DNA of 64,000 nt from assembly GCF_014195535.1 (NCBI RefSeq), contig NZ_JACIBY010000003.1, forward strand, positions 562,440-626,439, read 5' to 3'. Source of the DNA: Runella defluvii (GTDB lineage Bacteria > Bacteroidota > Bacteroidia > Cytophagales > Spirosomataceae). The notes beneath the pieces were generated by a model. It saw only the letters and a program-made list of their open reading frames with translations, did not search any database and was not told where the DNA came from. Each line of letters opens with the position of its first letter. Position 1 is the first letter of the stretch. Shown in pieces: positions 1-8,519 of the stretch. The translations under genes were made by a program, and so were the position numbers.

Positions 1-727
1 AGCCATCGCTCGCTCCCGCAATTACTTTGAGGGTATTGGGTAAGCGGAATAGCCGCAGGTATTCTTTTTTAAGTTTAAGTTCATCAAAATCAATGGCTAC
101 CGGTTCTGACAGCTGCTGAGTTTTTATTCCTAAATAATCAAGCGCCGATGTTTCCCAAGACAAATGATGAATATTAAATAAGCCTGTGGAAGACGCCAAG
201 CTATGATCAACAACCAGTTGCCCCGTCAGTTGATAAACAATGTACTCTTTGATAGAAATAAACTTAAAGACTTTTTCAAACCAAGCCGTTGGGGAGTTTG
301 TCCCAAACCATCGAATTTTGACCAAAGGCGACATGGGGTGAATCGGTGTGCCTGTTTGTTCGTATAATTTCGCCCCTAGCTCAGAATTTTTTAGGGTGGT
401 TGCTTCATCACGACCGCGGTTATCAGCCCAAATAACTGCATTACGAAGTGGTACGCCGTGTTTGTCGATGGGTAACACACTGTGCATCGAAGCACTAAAA
501 ACCAAGGCAACTGGACGATATTTTTTAGAAAGTTCGTCGTTAATTAGTCCTTTTAACGCGTACAAAACAGTCAAAAATATTTGTTCGGGATCTTGCTCGC
601 TATAATCAGGCTGCGGATGAAACGTTGGGTACGACCCTTGCCGCGCCCCAATCAAATTATTTGAAAAATCAAATGCCGATGCTTTGACTTTTGTAGTACC
701 AATATCAATGGTTATGACACACTCCAT
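1..727 (-). CDS. gntK: Gluconokinase-like FGGY carbohydrate kinase (N-terminal part, cut by window start)
   Basis: The reading frame opens at the ATG at 725-727 on the minus strand and runs off the left edge, giving about 242 codons. It begins MECVITIDIGTTKVKAS, the N-terminal nucleotide-binding strand-turn of FGGY kinases. It then carries FSASMHSVLPID, where gluconokinases have a MHS motif and xylulokinases usually have GQMHG, and WADNRG, the FGGY sugar-site motif. The family phosphorylates a sugar or sugar acid in the cytoplasm with ATP. I infer gluconate as substrate from the MHS motif and from the 6-phosphogluconate dehydrogenase 6 kb away. The C-terminal half with the FGGY signature lies outside the window, so substrate assignment is not certain. 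It follows the AraC gene on the same strand after 27 bases and may be co-transcribed with it. Confidence 0.8.
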   Translation of the reverse strand, partial: MECVITIDIGTTKVKASAFDFSNNLIGARQGSYPTFHPQPDYSEQDPEQIFLTVLYALKGLINDELSKKYRPVALVFSASMHSVLPIDKHGVPLRNAVIWADNRGRDEATTLKNSELGAKLYEQTGTPIHPMSPLVKIRWFGTNSPTAWFEKVFKFISIKEYIVYQLTGQLVVDHSLASSTGLFNIHHLSWETSALDYLGIKTQQLSEPVAIDFDELKLKKEYLRLFRLPNTLKVIAGASDG

Positions 728-754
728 ATAGATTTATGATATAAATAAATAAAA

Positions 755-1636
755 TTAGTTGTCCCCCGTTTGGCGCTTTCGATAATGCCCAGGGGTATAG
801 CCTGTTAGTTTCTTAAAAGTCGTAGAAAAGTGTTGGGATGAATAAAAGCCAGTATCAAGGGCAATATCGGTCAGGCTTTTATCGGTTTGGCGGAGTTGGC
901 GCATTGCCTCTGCAATACGAATATTTATCAAATAGTTGAGCGGAGAAAAGCCCGAATACGCCTTTACTTTTTCGGTAAAAGCCGTGCTTCCCAGCCCAAC
1001 CACTGTCGCCATTTCTTCCACCGTCCAAGGGTGATCCAAGCTTTGTCGAAGCATTTTTTCGAGCTGTTCAAATGCCTGCGAAAAATCGCGCCGTTGGTTT
1101 TGTTGTTGGCTTTGCTGCCGTACAATCGTTACTAATAGCTCATCCAGCAGTTGATTGACGCGGGTTTGGTAGGCAAACTCTAGCTGTTTTAGCTCCTGCT
1201 CAATTTTTGTAATCAGCTCATTGACCTGTTTTAGCTGGTTCAGCACCATCGGGGCGTGCGTACCCATGAGCCGCCCCATTAGCCTTTGTTCGTTCTCGTG
1301 AATCGCCGACCAACTGCCTAATTGTAGCTCTTTTGTAGGCTCAAAAATGGTTGGCTCTAGTTTTAGCCAAACAAAACTTCCAATTTCTAAGGTATTTGTG
1401 GGACTCCCAAGCTGCTGCCAAGGGCATAAAACGACCACGTCATTGGGGTATAAAACGTAACGCTGGTGTTCAATTATCCACTCATATTTTCCTTCTAAGA
1501 CACACAAAATATAGATTCCACCTCTTACTTGCACGGGCCAATCATTCAGCTTAACTGTCTGATTTTTAACACGAACCAATTCCCTGATGTGGGAAAACTC
1601 GGAAGAAGGAAGGTGGGTCAGTGTGGTTTTATTCAT
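755..1636 (-). CDS. AraC-family transcriptional regulator
   Basis: The protein has 293 residues. The N-terminal third has the features of a cupin-type sensor domain, with short beta strands and a YVLYPNDVVVLCPWQQ stretch. The middle is glutamine-rich and probably helical (QQSQQQNQRR). The C-terminal 100 residues form the AraC double helix-turn-helix: MATVVGLGSTAFTEKVK is the first HTH, and DIALDTGFYSSQHFSTTFKK with GYTPGHYRK is the second HTH and family signature. It lies between the gluconokinase gene and the divergent susC gene, so it is the natural candidate regulator of this locus, probably responding to a sugar or sugar acid bound by the cupin. The 170-base divergent region 1637-1806 would hold its operators. 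I see no clear operator repeat there. Confidence 0.9.
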   Translation of the reverse strand: MNKTTLTHLPSSEFSHIRELVRVKNQTVKLNDWPVQVRGGIYILCVLEGKYEWIIEHQRYVLYPNDVVVLCPWQQLGSPTNTLEIGSFVWLKLEPTIFEPTKELQLGSWSAIHENEQRLMGRLMGTHAPMVLNQLKQVNELITKIEQELKQLEFAYQTRVNQLLDELLVTIVRQQSQQQNQRRDFSQAFEQLEKMLRQSLDHPWTVEEMATVVGLGSTAFTEKVKAYSGFSPLNYLINIRIAEAMRQLRQTDKSLTDIALDTGFYSSQHFSTTFKKLTGYTPGHYRKRQTGDN

Positions 1637-1806
1637 TGACAGAAAACCTATTTATTAAATTTTTTAAATAAATCATCAAAATATTACAAAATCCTACATC
1701 GTCCATTCGTAGAAGTTTTTTGTACTACTCTGCTATTTTTTTGCACTCAGTTCTTTATCCTATCAGTACTGTTCAACATACCCTTTTAACTTACCAACAA
1801 TTTAAC

Positions 1807-4800
1807 ATGAAGATGAGAAAATTTCTACTCTTGCCCAAAGTCATTTTAGTAATGATGACTTTTCTGGCACTCACAACCACACTTTGGGCCCAAAATCGAA
1901 TTAGCGGAACGGTGACTAATTCCGCTGACAAATCTCCCCTCGCAGGAGTTTCAGTTGTAGTAAAAGGAAGTACCACAGGAACATCTACCGACGGCAGCGG
2001 AAATTACAACCTTTCTGTTCCCAATAATGTAACCCTTGTATTTAGCTTTATTGGTTATGGCTCAAAGGAAATTTCGGTAGGAAACCAAACTCGCATTGAC
2101 ATTTCGCTATCAGAAAGTGCCGAGGCCCTCAACGAAGTCGTAGTGACGGCCTTGGGTATCAAAAAAGAAGCAAAAAAACTTGGTTATGCAACAGCAACTA
2201 TCAACGCTGACGCGCTCACTGAAAACCGTACGCCCAATTTTATAAATTCTTTGCAAGGGAAAATTGCGGGGGTAAATATTTCGGGACTAGGTACAGGCCC
2301 CGCGGGAACTTCAAAGATTCGTATCCGTGGTCAATCTTCTATTTCTGGGCAAAACAACCCGCTCATTGTCGTCAATGGTATCCCAATCGATAACACCAAC
2401 TTTGGTACAAACCCAGGAAATGCTGCCGCCGACAACTCGATTGGCGTAAGAGGCGGGGGAAATACCTCAGATGGTGGCGATGGTTTATCATCCATTAACC
2501 CCGATGACATCGAAAGTATGACTGTCCTCAAAGGTGCTACTGCGGCTGCTTTGTACGGTTCACGGGCAAAAGACGGGGTACTTATGATTACAACCAAAAC
2601 AAAAGGAAATGGCAAAGGTATCGGCGTGAGTTTTAACAGTAACTATACCAACGAAACGCCGCTTGATTTTACAGATTATCAGTACGAATACGGCCAAGGT
2701 GAAAACGGCGTTCGCCCAACGACTCCCAACCCAACCTCGGGTCAGTGGTCGTTTGGGGAAAAATTTCAACCTGGTATGACACAGGTATTGTTTGACAACG
2801 TAACCGTTCCGTACGAGCCTGTTTATAACCGCATTCGTAAGTTTTTCCGCAACGGTTCAAACTTCACCAACACCGTCAGCCTTTCATCGGCCAGTGACAA
2901 AGGTGGTTTTAACCTTTCGTTTGCCAACATGGACAGCAAAGGAATTGTACCCAATAATAGTTTCAACCGCAAAACTATCAACCTCGGGTATTCTTACGAG
3001 TTATCGAAAAAATTGAGTTTTTCAGGAAACATCAACTATTCGCACGAGTACAACAAAAACCCACCGAACATTGCGAACCAAGATAACTCTATCCCAACTG
3101 CCATCTACAACTTAGCCAACTCCATGCCTTTGGATTTGTTGGAAGCGAAGAAATTCAACGCAGCAGGAAATGAATACATTTATTCACGTTTCCAAAACCG
3201 TACCAACCCTTACTTTACCCTTTCTGAACAATTTCAGAACATTGTCCGCGACCGTATTTTTGGCAACATTTCGGTAAAATACAACCTGCTTCCATGGTTG
3301 TTTGTCCAAGGTCGTGTAGGACAAGATTATTGGTCACGCGATCAGGATTACAACAACTTCCCAACAGGCCAAGCTTCTATTGCTGCCGCACCAGCTGGTT
3401 TTGTGAATGGTACATATACCCAAGAGTCAAGACGGTTTAGAGAAATTAATACCGACATCTTGATTTCTGGTACCCAAAAGTTTGGTGATTTTGGGTTTGA
3501 TTTCAACGTGGGTGGAAACAAGATGTACCGCCGTTCGGATTTAAACAGCGTACTTGTTCAGGACTTTGTTGTAAGAGGTTTATATACCGTGATGAACGGA
3601 CGGGTAAAAGACCCTATTTATGGGCTTTCGGAGCGGGCAGTTAACTCGGTGTATGGTTCAGCAGAATTTTCATACAAAAATGTTTTGTTTGTCAACGCTA
3701 CTGCGCGTAACGACTGGTTTTCAACCCTTTCTCCCGCCAACCGCAGCATTTTATACCCGTCAGTTTCAGGAAGTTTTGTATTTTCACAAGCATTCAACAG
3801 TGTTCCTACTTGGCTCACCTTTGGAAAACTCCGCGCTGCCTATGCTGAAGTGGGAAGCGATACCGACGTATCCCCTTACTCAAACAACTTGTTTTACGGT
3901 ATCAATGCCAACCTCTTCGGCGGGCAGCCTGTGGGCGGTTCTTCAGGAACAACGACCCTTCCCAACGCCAACCTCCGTCCTATGCGTACGGCAGAAACCG
4001 AACTTGGGTTAGAGCTCAAATTGTTTGATAGCCGCGTTACGTTAGATGCGGCGATCTATAACAAAATCACCAATGATCAAATTGTGTCGGCACAAATTTC
4101 GGATGCCTCGGGCTTTATTACGACCCTTATCAACAGCGGAAAAAGTCAAAACCGTGGTTTTGAAATGTTGTTGAATCTTGTTCCTGTCAAAACGCCTAAT
4201 TTCCAATGGGATTTGACCCTAAATGGTTCGTATAACAAAACCAAAGTATTAAGCCTTTTGACCGACACGCCAGGCGAACGTATCACCGTAGGTACCCACG
4301 TGTTCAACGGCGAGCTTCGTCAAGTGGTTGGTCAAGAAATGGGTCAGATTTATGGTTTCGGGTTTAAGCGCGATGCCAGCGGACAAATGATGTTTGGTGG
4401 CAACGGTATCCCGCTTCGCACCGACGACCTTATTTCGTACGGCTCTGCTTTACCAAAATGGAATGGGGGTATCAACAACTCCTTCAATTACAAGGGCATT
4501 AACCTATCATTCTTGGTTGATTTCAAACTTGGGAACATGATGCTTTCAGGTACCAACTTCAACGCAGTACGCCACGGATTGCACAAAATGACCCTTGTAG
4601 GCCGCGAAGGTGGTGTATTGGGAGTGGGTGTAAACGCCAAAGGGGAGACAAATACAGTAAAAGCCCCTGTTCAAGATTATTGGTCAGTCGTACGCTCGCT
4701 GGCACTTATCGAACCAGTTATCTACGATGGTGGCTTCTGGAAAGTTCGCCAAATCACTGCTGGTTACGACTTTACCCGCTTTTTGCCGAGAAACTTCCCA

Positions 4801-4974
4801 GTTAAAAACCTAAAGCTTAGTGCAGTTGCCAACAACGTATTCCTGATTAAAAAGTGGGTTGACAACATTGATCCAGACTCATTTGGTTATTCGTCAGACA
4901 ACCTCGTCGGAATGGAATCAACTGGTTTGCCAACAACGCGTAGTATTGGTTTTAACCTTAATGCGAAGTTTTAA
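1807..4974 (+). CDS. SusC/RagA-family TonB-linked outer-membrane transporter
   Basis: The start was placed at ATG 1807 because it gives a clean signal peptide (MKMRKFLLLPKVILV, cleavage near LWAQ). The longer frame from 1720 adds 29 residues without secretory character. The mature protein of about 1,030 residues begins with a carboxypeptidase-regulatory-like domain (RISGTVTN to VVKGSTTGTSTDGSGNY, residues 30-115). The TonB-box/plug region follows, with NEVVVTALGIKKE and PLIVVNGIPID, and then a long beta-barrel ending in aromatic FNLNAKF. SusC proteins form the TonB-driven channel capped by a SusD lipoprotein. The susD gene follows 64 bases downstream on the same strand. Between gluconokinase/AraC and 6-phosphogluconate dehydrogenase, it probably imports a gluconate-yielding or sugar-acid substrate. 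No glycosidase is in the cluster, so the ligand may be a simple sugar acid. Confidence 0.93.
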   Translation: MKMRKFLLLPKVILVMMTFLALTTTLWAQNRISGTVTNSADKSPLAGVSVVVKGSTTGTSTDGSGNYNLSVPNNVTLVFSFIGYGSKEISVGNQTRIDISLSESAEALNEVVVTALGIKKEAKKLGYATATINADALTENRTPNFINSLQGKIAGVNISGLGTGPAGTSKIRIRGQSSISGQNNPLIVVNGIPIDNTNFGTNPGNAAADNSIGVRGGGNTSDGGDGLSSINPDDIESMTVLKGATAAALYGSRAKDGVLMITTKTKGNGKGIGVSFNSNYTNETPLDFTDYQYEYGQGENGVRPTTPNPTSGQWSFGEKFQPGMTQVLFDNVTVPYEPVYNRIRKFFRNGSNFTNTVSLSSASDKGGFNLSFANMDSKGIVPNNSFNRKTINLGYSYELSKKLSFSGNINYSHEYNKNPPNIANQDNSIPTAIYNLANSMPLDLLEAKKFNAAGNEYIYSRFQNRTNPYFTLSEQFQNIVRDRIFGNISVKYNLLPWLFVQGRVGQDYWSRDQDYNNFPTGQASIAAAPAGFVNGTYTQESRRFREINTDILISGTQKFGDFGFDFNVGGNKMYRRSDLNSVLVQDFVVRGLYTVMNGRVKDPIYGLSERAVNSVYGSAEFSYKNVLFVNATARNDWFSTLSPANRSILYPSVSGSFVFSQAFNSVPTWLTFGKLRAAYAEVGSDTDVSPYSNNLFYGINANLFGGQPVGGSSGTTTLPNANLRPMRTAETELGLELKLFDSRVTLDAAIYNKITNDQIVSAQISDASGFITTLINSGKSQNRGFEMLLNLVPVKTPNFQWDLTLNGSYNKTKVLSLLTDTPGERITVGTHVFNGELRQVVGQEMGQIYGFGFKRDASGQMMFGGNGIPLRTDDLISYGSALPKWNGGINNSFNYKGINLSFLVDFKLGNMMLSGTNFNAVRHGLHKMTLVGREGGVLGVGVNAKGETNTVKAPVQDYWSVVRSLALIEPVIYDGGFWKVRQITAGYDFTRFLPRNFPVKNLKLSAVANNVFLIKKWVDNIDPDSFGYSSDNLVGMESTGLPTTRSIGFNLNAKF

Positions 4975-5038
4975 CCCCCAAACCCCCGAAGGGGGCTTAT
5001 CACCAAGCTTTCGGGGACACTCAAAAAAGAAACAAACA
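4975..5038 (+). repeat. susC-susD spacer with a C5/G5 hairpin
   Basis: The spacer contains CCCCCGAAGGGGG (4983-4995), a perfect five-base-pair G/C stem with a short GAA loop. It lies just after the susC stop and well before the susD start. Such a hairpin could set the susC:susD transcript ratio by partial termination or by protecting the 3' end. It is not followed by a U-run, so full termination is unlikely. The role is inferred. Confidence 0.5.
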
Positions 5039-6577
5039 ATGAAACGTATATTAAAAAAATCGGCCCTTTTACTCCCACTTTGGGCAGCAACTGTTGTCGG
5101 AATGGTAAGTTGCGACCAAGGTTTTGATGAACTGAATATCAACAAAACCGCCGCGCTTTCAGTCAACCCAGTGTTTATTTTGAACAATGCGACCGTCAAC
5201 TCAGCCTTTACGACGGGTTCAGTTATCTATGAAACGGGCATTGTCCAGCAAATGATTTCACCCAACTCAGGGGTATTAACGGGGGCTAACTTCAACCAAG
5301 ATAGCCGCGACAATACTGTTCAAAATTGGCAGAAATACTACCGCAACGTGATTCGTAACTCACAAGATGTTATCAATCAAACGCAAGCGGTGGCGTCACG
5401 CAGTAATTTGTACAACATGGCTCGCATCATCCAAGCCAATGCGTACATGATTTTAACCGATTCATACGGTGATATTCCTTACACCGATGCAGAGAAGGGT
5501 TATACAAATCAAATATTTTTACCAAAATATGACACTCAGCAAGCTGTTTATGCAGGTATTATCAAGGAATTGACAGAAGCTACCGCTGCCCTAGATGCTA
5601 CTAAGGCCATTGAAGCTGCGGATGTACTTTATGCGGGAAATATTGCCCTTTGGAAAAAGTATGGCAATTCCCTCCTACTTCGTGCAGGTATGCGTTTAAG
5701 TAAAGTGGACGCAGCCCAAGCCCAGCAAGTGGTTGCCAAAGCATTGCAAGGCGGGGTGATGGAATCAAACGCTGATAATGCGATCATTAAGCATGACGCT
5801 AACTACGTAAATGGGATTGGCAACATGTTGAATGCCACAGAAGCAGCCAACATTTACCTTGCGGCACCGTTTGTGGATTACCTCAAAAAAACCAACGACC
5901 CACGCCTCAAGTCCATTGCTGTACGCTATGTGGGGGCTAAATCTGGGCCAGAACAAGTAGCTTCGCGCGCTTCAACCGACCCAGCCGTCCAAATTGGAAT
6001 GCCATTAGGATTTGACAACAACACTATTTCGGCCGAAGTAACGAAAAACAAATTGGCTAGTTTCTACGATTTTACGCAAGTTGACCGTACCCGTATGGTC
6101 AAAATGACCGCACCATCGTTTTTGGTAACAGCAGCACAAACACAGCTTTTGTTGGCCGAAGCAGCGCAAAGAAACTGGGTAACGGGTACCAGCGCTGAAA
6201 CGTACTACAACCGTGGTGTGCGCCTACACATGGAACAAATGGCACTCTATGACGCAAACTCAGCGGTAGCAGCGGCAGATATTGACACCTATTTGAAAGC
6301 AACTCCGTATGTGGCAGCCACTGCTTTAGAACAAATCAATACTCAATATTGGGTAGCTTCGTTCTTGAACGGCCCAGAAGCATTTGCTAACTTCCGTCGG
6401 AGCGGTTTTCCTAAACTTGCCCCTAACCCATTTCCAGGAAAAAGCATTAAGGGAGAATTTATCAAACGCTTGACCTATCCTAACTCGGAGATTTCGGCCA
6501 ATACCGTTCACGTAAAAGAGGCCATTGCTCGCCAAGGAGCTGACGATTTGGACACAAAAGTTTGGTGGGATAAATAA
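5039..6577 (+). CDS. SusD/RagB-family nutrient-binding outer-membrane lipoprotein
   Basis: The start at ATG 5039 gives a 512-residue protein with a lipoprotein signal: a basic start (MKRILKKS), a hydrophobic stretch, and GMVSC with the lipidated cysteine at residue 25. The longer frame from 4859 overlaps the susC end and encodes no plausible sequence. The mature part is helix-rich with TPR-like segments typical of SusD (ARIIQANAYMILTDSYGDIPYTDA, then LLLAEAAQRNWV near residue 365). It resembles the SusD-like subgroup found with SusC partners for small ligands (inference from sequence style). It would cap the SusC barrel at the cell surface and bind the substrate. It is co-oriented with susC and followed after 89 bases by 6-phosphogluconate dehydrogenase. 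Confidence 0.92.
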   Translation: MKRILKKSALLLPLWAATVVGMVSCDQGFDELNINKTAALSVNPVFILNNATVNSAFTTGSVIYETGIVQQMISPNSGVLTGANFNQDSRDNTVQNWQKYYRNVIRNSQDVINQTQAVASRSNLYNMARIIQANAYMILTDSYGDIPYTDAEKGYTNQIFLPKYDTQQAVYAGIIKELTEATAALDATKAIEAADVLYAGNIALWKKYGNSLLLRAGMRLSKVDAAQAQQVVAKALQGGVMESNADNAIIKHDANYVNGIGNMLNATEAANIYLAAPFVDYLKKTNDPRLKSIAVRYVGAKSGPEQVASRASTDPAVQIGMPLGFDNNTISAEVTKNKLASFYDFTQVDRTRMVKMTAPSFLVTAAQTQLLLAEAAQRNWVTGTSAETYYNRGVRLHMEQMALYDANSAVAAADIDTYLKATPYVAATALEQINTQYWVASFLNGPEAFANFRRSGFPKLAPNPFPGKSIKGEFIKRLTYPNSEISANTVHVKEAIARQGADDLDTKVWWDK

Positions 6578-6588
6578 TTTTAACTACC

Positions 6589-6640
6589 GATGAGTGGGGA
6601 TTGAGTAACTATACTCCTATTTTTGCCTTTCCCACTCATC
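6589..6640 (+). promoter_or_regulatory. Inverted repeat between susD and gnd
   Basis: GATGAGTGGG (6589-6598) and CCCACTCATC (6631-6640) are perfect 10-base arms around a 32-base loop. The loop contains TATTTTTG (6618-6625), which fits the Bacteroidota -7 consensus TAnnTTTG, so a promoter for the next gene may sit inside the loop. No good -33 TTTG lies at the usual distance. It could be a terminator-like attenuation structure or an operator; the sequence does not decide. Confidence 0.4.
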
Positions 6641-6666
6641 TATCCACTTATAAAACGTCATCTTTA

Positions 6667-7566
6667 ATGCAAATTGGATTTGTTGGTCTTGGCAAAATGG
6701 GCTACAACTTGGCCCTTAACCTGCATCGTCACGGTTATGAAGTAGTTGCGTACGATGTAGCAACCGAAAACGTCAAAAATATTCTTCTTGAAGGCATAGC
6801 TCCCGCCTTTAGTCTGGAGGAACTTTGTCAACAGCTCAATGGCAGAAAGGTAATATGGCTGATGGTTCCTGCGGGAAAGCCCGTCGATGATTGCATTGAG
6901 ACGTTGATTCCATTTTTATCTGCCAGTGATATCATTATTGACGGCGGCAATTCCAACTTCAACGACTCAATACGTCGATATAAGTACCTTAAAGCCAAAG
7001 GAATTGATTATTTGGACTGCGGCACTAGCGGCGGTGTGGACGGTGCTTTGAATGGTGCTTGTACCATGATTGGCGGTGAAGATGAAGTTTTTAGCTATTG
7101 CGCTTCTGTTTTTAACGATATTTCACTTCCCAACGGTTGGCTTCATGCAGGTGGCCCAGGAAGTGGCCACTTTGTCAAAATGGTTCACAATGGCATCGAG
7201 TATGGCATGATGCAAGCCATTGCAGAAGGTTTTGAGGTGATGGAGCAATCAAAGTATAACCTTGACTTAGAGCAAGTTGCGCGCGTTTTCAACCACGGCT
7301 CCGTTGTTCGCAGTTGGTTGATGGAACTTACCGAAAAAGCTTTTTCTAAAGACCCGAAATTGGACGCCATCAAAGGGGTCATGCACTCTTCAGGCGAAGG
7401 AAAATGGACGCTGGAAACGGCCCTCGACATGGGTATTCCGACGCCCGTAATTGCACTTTCATTGTTGATGCGTTATCGCTCACAACAAGACGACACCTTT
7501 ACGGGCAAGGTCGTTGCGGCCCTTCGCAACGAATTCGGCGGCCACGCCGTGGAAAAAGCCCATTAA
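6667..7566 (+). CDS. gnd: 6-phosphogluconate dehydrogenase (short, about 300-residue class), decarboxylating
   Basis: The start at ATG 6667 places the dinucleotide-binding loop GFVGLGKMGYN at the extreme N-terminus, as in the family; the frame from TTG 6601 adds an unconvincing leader. Diagnostic motifs are DGGNSNF, GTSGGVDGALNGACTMIGG and PGSGHFVKMVHNGIEYGMM with the catalytic lysine and asparagine, then SGEGKWT. At 300 residues it belongs to the shorter class (GntZ/YqeC type, usually NAD-linked) and not the 470-residue class. It oxidises and decarboxylates 6-phosphogluconate to ribulose 5-phosphate in the cytoplasm. Following the SusCD pair and close to a gluconokinase-like gene, it completes a gluconate-to-pentose-phosphate route. 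Confidence 0.92.
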   Translation: MQIGFVGLGKMGYNLALNLHRHGYEVVAYDVATENVKNILLEGIAPAFSLEELCQQLNGRKVIWLMVPAGKPVDDCIETLIPFLSASDIIIDGGNSNFNDSIRRYKYLKAKGIDYLDCGTSGGVDGALNGACTMIGGEDEVFSYCASVFNDISLPNGWLHAGGPGSGHFVKMVHNGIEYGMMQAIAEGFEVMEQSKYNLDLEQVARVFNHGSVVRSWLMELTEKAFSKDPKLDAIKGVMHSSGEGKWTLETALDMGIPTPVIALSLLMRYRSQQDDTFTGKVVAALRNEFGGHAVEKAH

Positions 7567-7570
7567 CGAA

Positions 7571-7639
7571 TGTCGAGTGTAGAGTGCAGAATGTCGAATA
7601 AAAAGTAACAATTCGACACTCTGCATTCTGCACTCGACA
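7571..7639. terminator. Long inverted repeat between convergent gnd and ssb
   Basis: Arms of 29 bases at 7571-7599 and 7611-7639 match at 26 positions; two of the three differences are G-U wobbles in RNA. The loop is about 11 A-rich bases. It lies between convergent genes and could act as a bidirectional terminator. Within the arms, TGTCGA recurs as a direct repeat, so the element also has tandem character. Confidence 0.6.
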
Positions 7640-7654
7640 CTTTGTCATTCCCAT

Positions 7655-7969
7655 TTATTCTATTTCCTGCACTTTATAGACCTGAATTTCGGTCACATAG
7701 ACGGTTTTATCTTCTTTGTTTTTGTACGAACGGTAATTCAGTTTACCTTCTACTGACACTTTTTTCCCTTTCGTAATCAAGCGTTCGCATACCTCCGCCA
7801 CTTTACCAAACGCCACGAGGTTGTGCCACGTTTTGCTTTCCACTTCTTCGTTTTTACGATTCTTGTAGGTTTCCTTGGTCACCATCGTAAAAGACGCCAA
7901 CTTTCCGTTTTCAAATGTACGTACGTTCAAATCTTTACCTACGTTGCCTGTTAATGTTACCTTGTTCAT
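7655..7969 (-). CDS. ssb: Single-stranded DNA-binding protein, short form
   Basis: The start at ATG 7969 (MNKVTLTGNVGKDLNVR) is chosen over an upstream frame because it matches the family N-terminus and is preceded by AGGA at a normal ribosome-binding distance. The 104 residues form one OB fold: LTGNVGKD, then FTMVTKETYKNR, KTWHNLVAFGKVAE, KKVSVEGKLNYRSYKNKEDK and YVTEIQVYKVQ. The family coats single-stranded DNA in replication and repair. The protein stops at QEIE and lacks the flexible linker and acidic DxxPF-type tail with which standard SSBs recruit partner proteins. It may therefore be a secondary paralogue and not the replication SSB. Confidence 0.88.
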   Translation of the reverse strand: MNKVTLTGNVGKDLNVRTFENGKLASFTMVTKETYKNRKNEEVESKTWHNLVAFGKVAEVCERLITKGKKVSVEGKLNYRSYKNKEDKTVYVTEIQVYKVQEIE

Positions 7970-8094
7970 GTTCCTAAAAGTTTGTATTTGAGTGATTTGA
8001 TTTTGTTTTGTCAACTGTCTCTCAATCGACGATACAAAGGTGCAGCCTCGCCACTACTCGATTCGGTTCGTACGCGTTTCTAGTTGGATAAAAA

Positions 8095-8116
8095 CGTTTG
8101 TAACCGTTTACAAACG
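8095..8116. promoter_or_regulatory. Perfect 9-4-9 dyad in the ssb / zinc-ribbon divergent region
   Basis: CGTTTGTAA (8095-8103) and TTACAAACG (8108-8116) are exact complements around a 4-base centre. The site is 43 bases before the ATG of the zinc-ribbon gene and about 125 bases before ssb. The size and symmetry fit an operator for a dimeric regulator; no regulator is identified. Confidence 0.45.
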
Positions 8117-8158
8117 GATAAGTATGTGTATATTGCAAAAGAAACAACGACAAAAGCA

Positions 8159-8518
8159 ATGAAAGCCTGCCTAGAATGTGGAGAAAAAATAATGGGGCGT
8201 TCCGACAAAAAGTTTTGTTCGGATGCGTGCCGAAATGCCTATAACAACAAACTCAATTCGGACTCCAACAATTTTGTTCGGAACATAAATAACGCACTTC
8301 GTAAAAATCGCCGAATCTTGGAGGAAGCCTGCAAAGAAGATGACAAGGGAAAAATCTCTAAAAGTGCGCTGCTGAGAGAAGGTTTTGACTTTACGTATTT
8401 TACCAATACCCGCACCACCCAAAAAGGCGCTACATACGTTTTTGTGTATGAATATGGCTATTTACCCCTCGAAAATGAGCAATATTTAGTGGTAAAAGAC
8501 CGAAAAGTACCTTCCTAA
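8159..8518 (+). CDS. Small zinc-ribbon protein of unknown function (DUF2116-like N-terminus)
   Basis: The start at ATG 8159 (MKACLECGEK) was preferred to TTG 8084, since residues before it are not conserved-looking. The 119-residue protein has an N-terminal ribbon CLECGEKIMGRSDKKFCSDACRN, where CxxC and CxxxC make a four-cysteine zinc site. A basic helical stretch follows (NNALRKNRRILEEAC), then a C-terminal part of mixed strands. Many Bacteroidota carry such proteins, and the ribbon resembles DUF2116. It may bind nucleic acid or protein, but no function can be assigned. It is divergent from ssb with a dyad in between. Confidence 0.75.
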   Translation: MKACLECGEKIMGRSDKKFCSDACRNAYNNKLNSDSNNFVRNINNALRKNRRILEEACKEDDKGKISKSALLREGFDFTYFTNTRTTQKGATYVFVYEYGYLPLENEQYLVVKDRKVPS

Positions 8519-8519
8519 A

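Noticed and set aside
1720-1806. 29-codon extension upstream of the susC start
   Set aside because: The extension has no secretory character and would bury the signal peptide that begins at 1807.
4859-5038. 60-codon extension upstream of susD
   Set aside because: It overlaps the susC end in another frame and destroys the lipoprotein signal beginning at 5039.
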